Origin: JAEUSG01 sp964590225
GTDB lineage: Bacteria; Fibrobacterota; OXYB2-FULL-49-7; JAEUSG01
Reading direction: 5' to 3'
NCBI GenBank assembly: GCA_964590225.1
Contig: CAZPWS010000064.1
Span: forward strand, 1-18,402
DNA: 18,402 nucleotides
In this document: piece after piece, positions 16,203 through 18,402 of the stretch
How positions within the stretch are numbered: position 1 is the stretch's first letter
Layout of the letters: each line of letters begins with the position of its first letter
Position numbers and translations under genes: made by a program
Notes under the pieces: model-generated
What the model saw: only the letters and a program-made list of their open reading frames with translations
The model's database searches: none
What the model was told of the DNA's origin: nothing

Positions 16203-16864
16203 TGATAAGACTCTCGACGAAAGACTGCTCAAAGCTTTACAAGCATAATGGCAACATTGTAAAAGCTGCTAACAATATTAATGCTGAATTTCGTGAAGGA
16301 GAGTTGACTGTTATCTTTGGAGGAAGTGGAAGCGGTAAGAGCACGCTGCTACTTATGCTTGGAGGTCTTATGCAACCTTCGACAGGGACAGTCGAATATA
16401 ATGGAGATTCTATTTACGATTGGAATAGTAAGCAGATACGAAAATATCGTAACCGAAATATTGGTTTTATTTTTCAGAAATTCTTCCTTATTCCCTACTT
16501 ATCAATAAAGGAAAATATAGTATTGCCCTTTTATATAGACACAGACTCTATGATAAAATCTGACATACTGTTAAAGTTAGCCGATAAGTTAGGGTTAAAA
16601 GATAAAATGGATAGAAGGCCAAATGAACTTAGTGTCGGCGAGCAACAGAGAGCCACTCTTATGCGTGCCTTCGCTTGTAACCCCAAGATTATTCTTGCAG
16701 ATGAACCTACTGGAAATCTCGATCCAACAAATACAACCATTGTGGCAGATGCTCTTAGAACGGAAGCTTCTGCAGGAAAAATAGTCGTAATGGTTACACA
16801 CAACCATTCTTTCGACAAAATTGCTGACAAGATAATTACTCTCAACAATGGAAATCTGCAATAG
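16202..16864 (+). CDS. LolD/MacB-type ABC transporter ATP-binding protein
   Basis: ATPase partner of the FtsX-type permease, 220 residues, normal for LolD/MacB-type ATPases. Walker A is GGSGSGKST (40-48), the Q-loop is Gln92 in FIFQKFF, the signature is LSVGEQQR (143-150), Walker B with D-loop is IILADEPTGNLD (163-174), and the H-loop is His200 in VMVTHN. Val in place of the first signature Gly is found in other LolD-like proteins and does not imply inactivity. GGAGG lies 4 bases before the ATG, inside the end of the permease gene. It is the last gene of the same-strand cluster; an 80-base gap follows. Confidence 0.92.
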   Translation: MIRLSTKDCSKLYKHNGNIVKAANNINAEFREGELTVIFGGSGSGKSTLLLMLGGLMQPSTGTVEYNGDSIYDWNSKQIRKYRNRNIGFIFQKFFLIPYLSIKENIVLPFYIDTDSMIKSDILLKLADKLGLKDKMDRRPNELSVGEQQRATLMRAFACNPKIILADEPTGNLDPTNTTIVADALRTEASAGKIVVMVTHNHSFDKIADKIITLNNGNLQ

Positions 16865-16944
16865 CAGTTGCATTGAATACATAAAGTACAGAATTTAAGT
16901 ATATTACACAGAAAGTAATTTTAACAATCTTGGGGTATGTATTT

Positions 16945-17811
16945 ATGGGGAAAAAGAAGATAATAGCTTTTGGTGCGCATCTTGATGATATAGAGGTTAG
17001 ATGCGGAGGCACGGTTGCTAAGTATGCCGCTGAGGGGTGGGATGTGGTATATGTGGTGGTAATAGACGCGGTATATGTCAAAGATGGATACCGCCCACCA
17101 AATGGTACATACATGGAGCTAACACACAGCGACATACTTAAAATTCGTACGGATGAAATAACCAAATCTGCTAAAATTCTCGGGCTTCCCACCCCTATTT
17201 TTTTGCACTACAAGCCTTCGTACTATTGGACAAACAAGGATAAAACTTCTCTCAGACCACACTTTACTAACACAGATGCTGACAATGCAATAATTGCAGG
17301 CATGAAAAGCTACGGCGATAAACCATTTATACTTGAAGCGGCTCATACTCCCGAATGCGTTAAGGAAATAGAAAACTTCATTCTGGCACAAAATGCTGAA
17401 ATTGTTCTTACGCAGGCGCCGTACGATAACCACCTTGAGCACTATTCAACTGCCAATCTCGCTTTCACTGCATGTCGCAATTTAAAGAGCAAGGGACATC
17501 AGATACGCCTGTACTCATGGGAGCCAGGTGGAGCAGGGACGATGATTCGAATTACTCCAGATGTCATAATAGACATAACAAACTATTTTGATAAAAAAAT
17601 GGAAGCAGTAAAACAGTTTCCGTCACAAATGGACGAAGGTCTTTTTGAAAAACAATGCTTACAGTCTGGAGCAACATGGGGTGCAAAGATTGGCGCAAAG
17701 TATGGAGAACCATTTGTCGAACTTTCTATTGACTTAAAAATTGTTAATGGTCATGCGGAGAGGGATGACGGCGAACGGTTAAACCAGAAAAAAATACGGA
17801 CTTCATTTTAA
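16945..17811 (+). CDS. PIG-L/LmbE-family N-deacetylase-like metalloenzyme
   Basis: Member of the PIG-L/LmbE family of zinc-dependent N-deacetylases, which act on GlcNAc-type or thiol-cofactor substrates; 288 residues from the ATG at 16945, preferred over the TTG at 16930 because it is an ATG placed about 8 bases after the purine run TGGGG. The first metal/catalytic motif is FGAHLDDIE (residues 9-17) with His12, Asp14 and Asp15; the family consensus AHPDD has Pro where this has Leu13. The second metal motif is PYDNHLEHYST, matching the family HPDH. A conserved LYSWEPGG segment follows. The gap upstream (16865-16944) is AT-rich with no clear promoter that I would call. Substrate unknown. The gene may be monocistronic or cotranscribed with queF, 25 bases downstream. 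Confidence 0.88.
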   Translation: MGKKKIIAFGAHLDDIEVRCGGTVAKYAAEGWDVVYVVVIDAVYVKDGYRPPNGTYMELTHSDILKIRTDEITKSAKILGLPTPIFLHYKPSYYWTNKDKTSLRPHFTNTDADNAIIAGMKSYGDKPFILEAAHTPECVKEIENFILAQNAEIVLTQAPYDNHLEHYSTANLAFTACRNLKSKGHQIRLYSWEPGGAGTMIRITPDVIIDITNYFDKKMEAVKQFPSQMDEGLFEKQCLQSGATWGAKIGAKYGEPFVELSIDLKIVNGHAERDDGERLNQKKIRTSF

Positions 17812-17836
17812 CAGTAATTAAGCTTATATTTATCGT

Positions 17837-18250
17837 ATGAAAAAATCGGAGTTATCTGTTCTTGGCAAAACAATTCCATATCCGCAAAATCCCTCTGATG
17901 CCCATCTTGAAGCCATTCCGTTCATTAGTCATAAAAGCGAAAATGTTACGGTAACGCTCGAATCTGACGAGTTCACCTCCCTTTGCCCAGTAACAGGCCA
18001 GCCCGATTTCGGCAGAATAAAAATTGAGTTTATTCCGGGTAAATTTATTGTCGAAAGTAAAAGTCTTAAGCTTTACCTTTTTAGTTTTAGAAACATCGGC
18101 ATTTTTCAGGAAAAACTTATTTTAAAAATACATAACGATCTCAAGAAAGCGATCAAGCCAAATTATATCAAGGTCACCGGCTATTTTAAGCCGCGCGGGG
18201 GCATATCAATAACACCTGTGGTTGAATCGTTCTGCGTTAAGAAGTCCTGA
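17837..18250 (+). CDS. queF: NADPH-dependent 7-cyano-7-deazaguanine reductase QueF
   Basis: Reduces preQ0 to preQ1 in queuosine biosynthesis, in the cytoplasm. It is the short, unimodular (B. subtilis-like) type, 137 residues. Diagnostic motifs: EFTSLCPVTGQPDFG (45-59) with the nucleophile Cys50, which forms the thioimide, and the general acid Asp57; then VESKSLKLYLFSFRN (72-86), the QueF signature; and Glu92, a substrate-binding residue in the family. The position before Glu92 is normally His (FHE); here it is Gln91 (FQE), and the neighbouring conserved His of FRNHG is Ile87. I checked the codons directly (CAG and ATC). No other queuosine gene is present. The 3' end overlaps the convergent minus-strand gene by 14 bases. 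Confidence 0.93.
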   Translation: MKKSELSVLGKTIPYPQNPSDAHLEAIPFISHKSENVTVTLESDEFTSLCPVTGQPDFGRIKIEFIPGKFIVESKSLKLYLFSFRNIGIFQEKLILKIHNDLKKAIKPNYIKVTGYFKPRGGISITPVVESFCVKKS

Positions 18251-18402
18251 TAACAAAATTGACAAGCCGATCCGGCACCGAAACAACCCTGACAATATCG
18301 CTTCCATCAAGAATGGCAGTAACAGATGAATTAGAGCGCACAACCTCCTCCTGACTTCGCCGGTTTCGACATTGACTAAAAGATAAACGCTGTTTTTTGC
18401 CA
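18237..18402 (-). CDS. leuS: C-terminus of leucyl-tRNA synthetase (partial, probable frameshift)
   Basis: Minus-strand open frame ending at a TAA at 18239-18237. It reads SQEEVV...VTAILDGSDIVRVVSVPDRLVNFVI, which matches the end of LeuRS: a short helix, then a G-x-x-[IV] strand, then VP-x-[KR]-LVN-x-V close to the C-terminus. Towards the window edge this frame becomes unlike the family, but the neighbouring frame reads AKNSVYLLVNVETGE. One extra T in the TT at 18356-18357 would join the two into VNVETGESQEEVV. This suggests a single-base deletion, either a sequencing/assembly error or a real mutation. Only the last 55 or so codons are inside the window, so the identification rests on a short segment. 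Confidence 0.6.
   Translation of the reverse strand, partial: GKKQRLSFSQCRNRRSQEEVVRSNSSVTAILDGSDIVRVVSVPDRLVNFVIRTS

Noticed and set aside
16337..16660. LSVGE signature in the LolD-type ATPase as a sign of a degenerate, inactive enzyme
   Set aside because: Val at this position is seen in other LolD-like ATPases, and Walker A, Walker B, Q-loop and H-loop are all intact.

Overview
The window looks like an AT-rich, Gram-negative bacterial chromosome fragment, probably from the FCB group (Fibrobacterota or a relative). The evidence is a C-terminal type IX secretion (Por-type) sorting domain on a secreted beta-helix protein, two lipoproteins, and two TonB-dependent outer-membrane receptors. The phylum is an inference; no marker gene is complete. 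Coding density is high and the longest gap between genes is about 140 bases. I saw no rRNA, tRNA, CRISPR array, insertion sequence or phage gene. Both window edges are inside genes, and each edge gene shows a probable one-base frameshift about 46 bases from the end. This fits a whole metagenomic contig with poor-quality tips.

Left region (1-5148): the 3' part of a secreted beta-helix protein with a CBM-like domain and T9SS tail; a lipoprotein with a predicted beta-barrel-like C-terminal half; a four-TM DUF3592-like membrane protein on the minus strand; and, divergent from it, a secreted transglutaminase-like protein of the kyphoscoliosis-peptidase type.

Middle region (5170-16864): a URO-D-family protein (minus strand, akin to corrinoid methyltransferases) faces an AraC-family regulator across a shared promoter region. 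Seven plus-strand genes follow: a TonB-dependent receptor; a lipoprotein carrying two tandem ModA/WtpA-type binding domains; a ModB-type permease; a ModC-type ATPase; a second TonB-dependent receptor; a MacB/FtsX-type permease; and a LolD-type ATPase. The genes within each half are separated by 1-10 bases or overlap. The two halves are each headed by a receptor, and the leaders before the two receptors share a 29-base ungapped similarity (22 of 29). The simplest reading is an envelope-spanning uptake system: two outer-membrane receptors feed a double-headed periplasmic binding lipoprotein and an inner-membrane importer, with an FtsX-type ABC module of unknown direction. The substrate could be an oxyanion, a metal or a metal chelate and cannot be settled from sequence. 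This is the best candidate for something undescribed.

Right region (16945-18402): a PIG-L/LmbE-type deacetylase, then queF (7-cyano-7-deazaguanine reductase) with an unusual Gln where the family has a conserved His, and finally the 3' end of a convergent minus-strand gene that reads like leuS (leucyl-tRNA synthetase).
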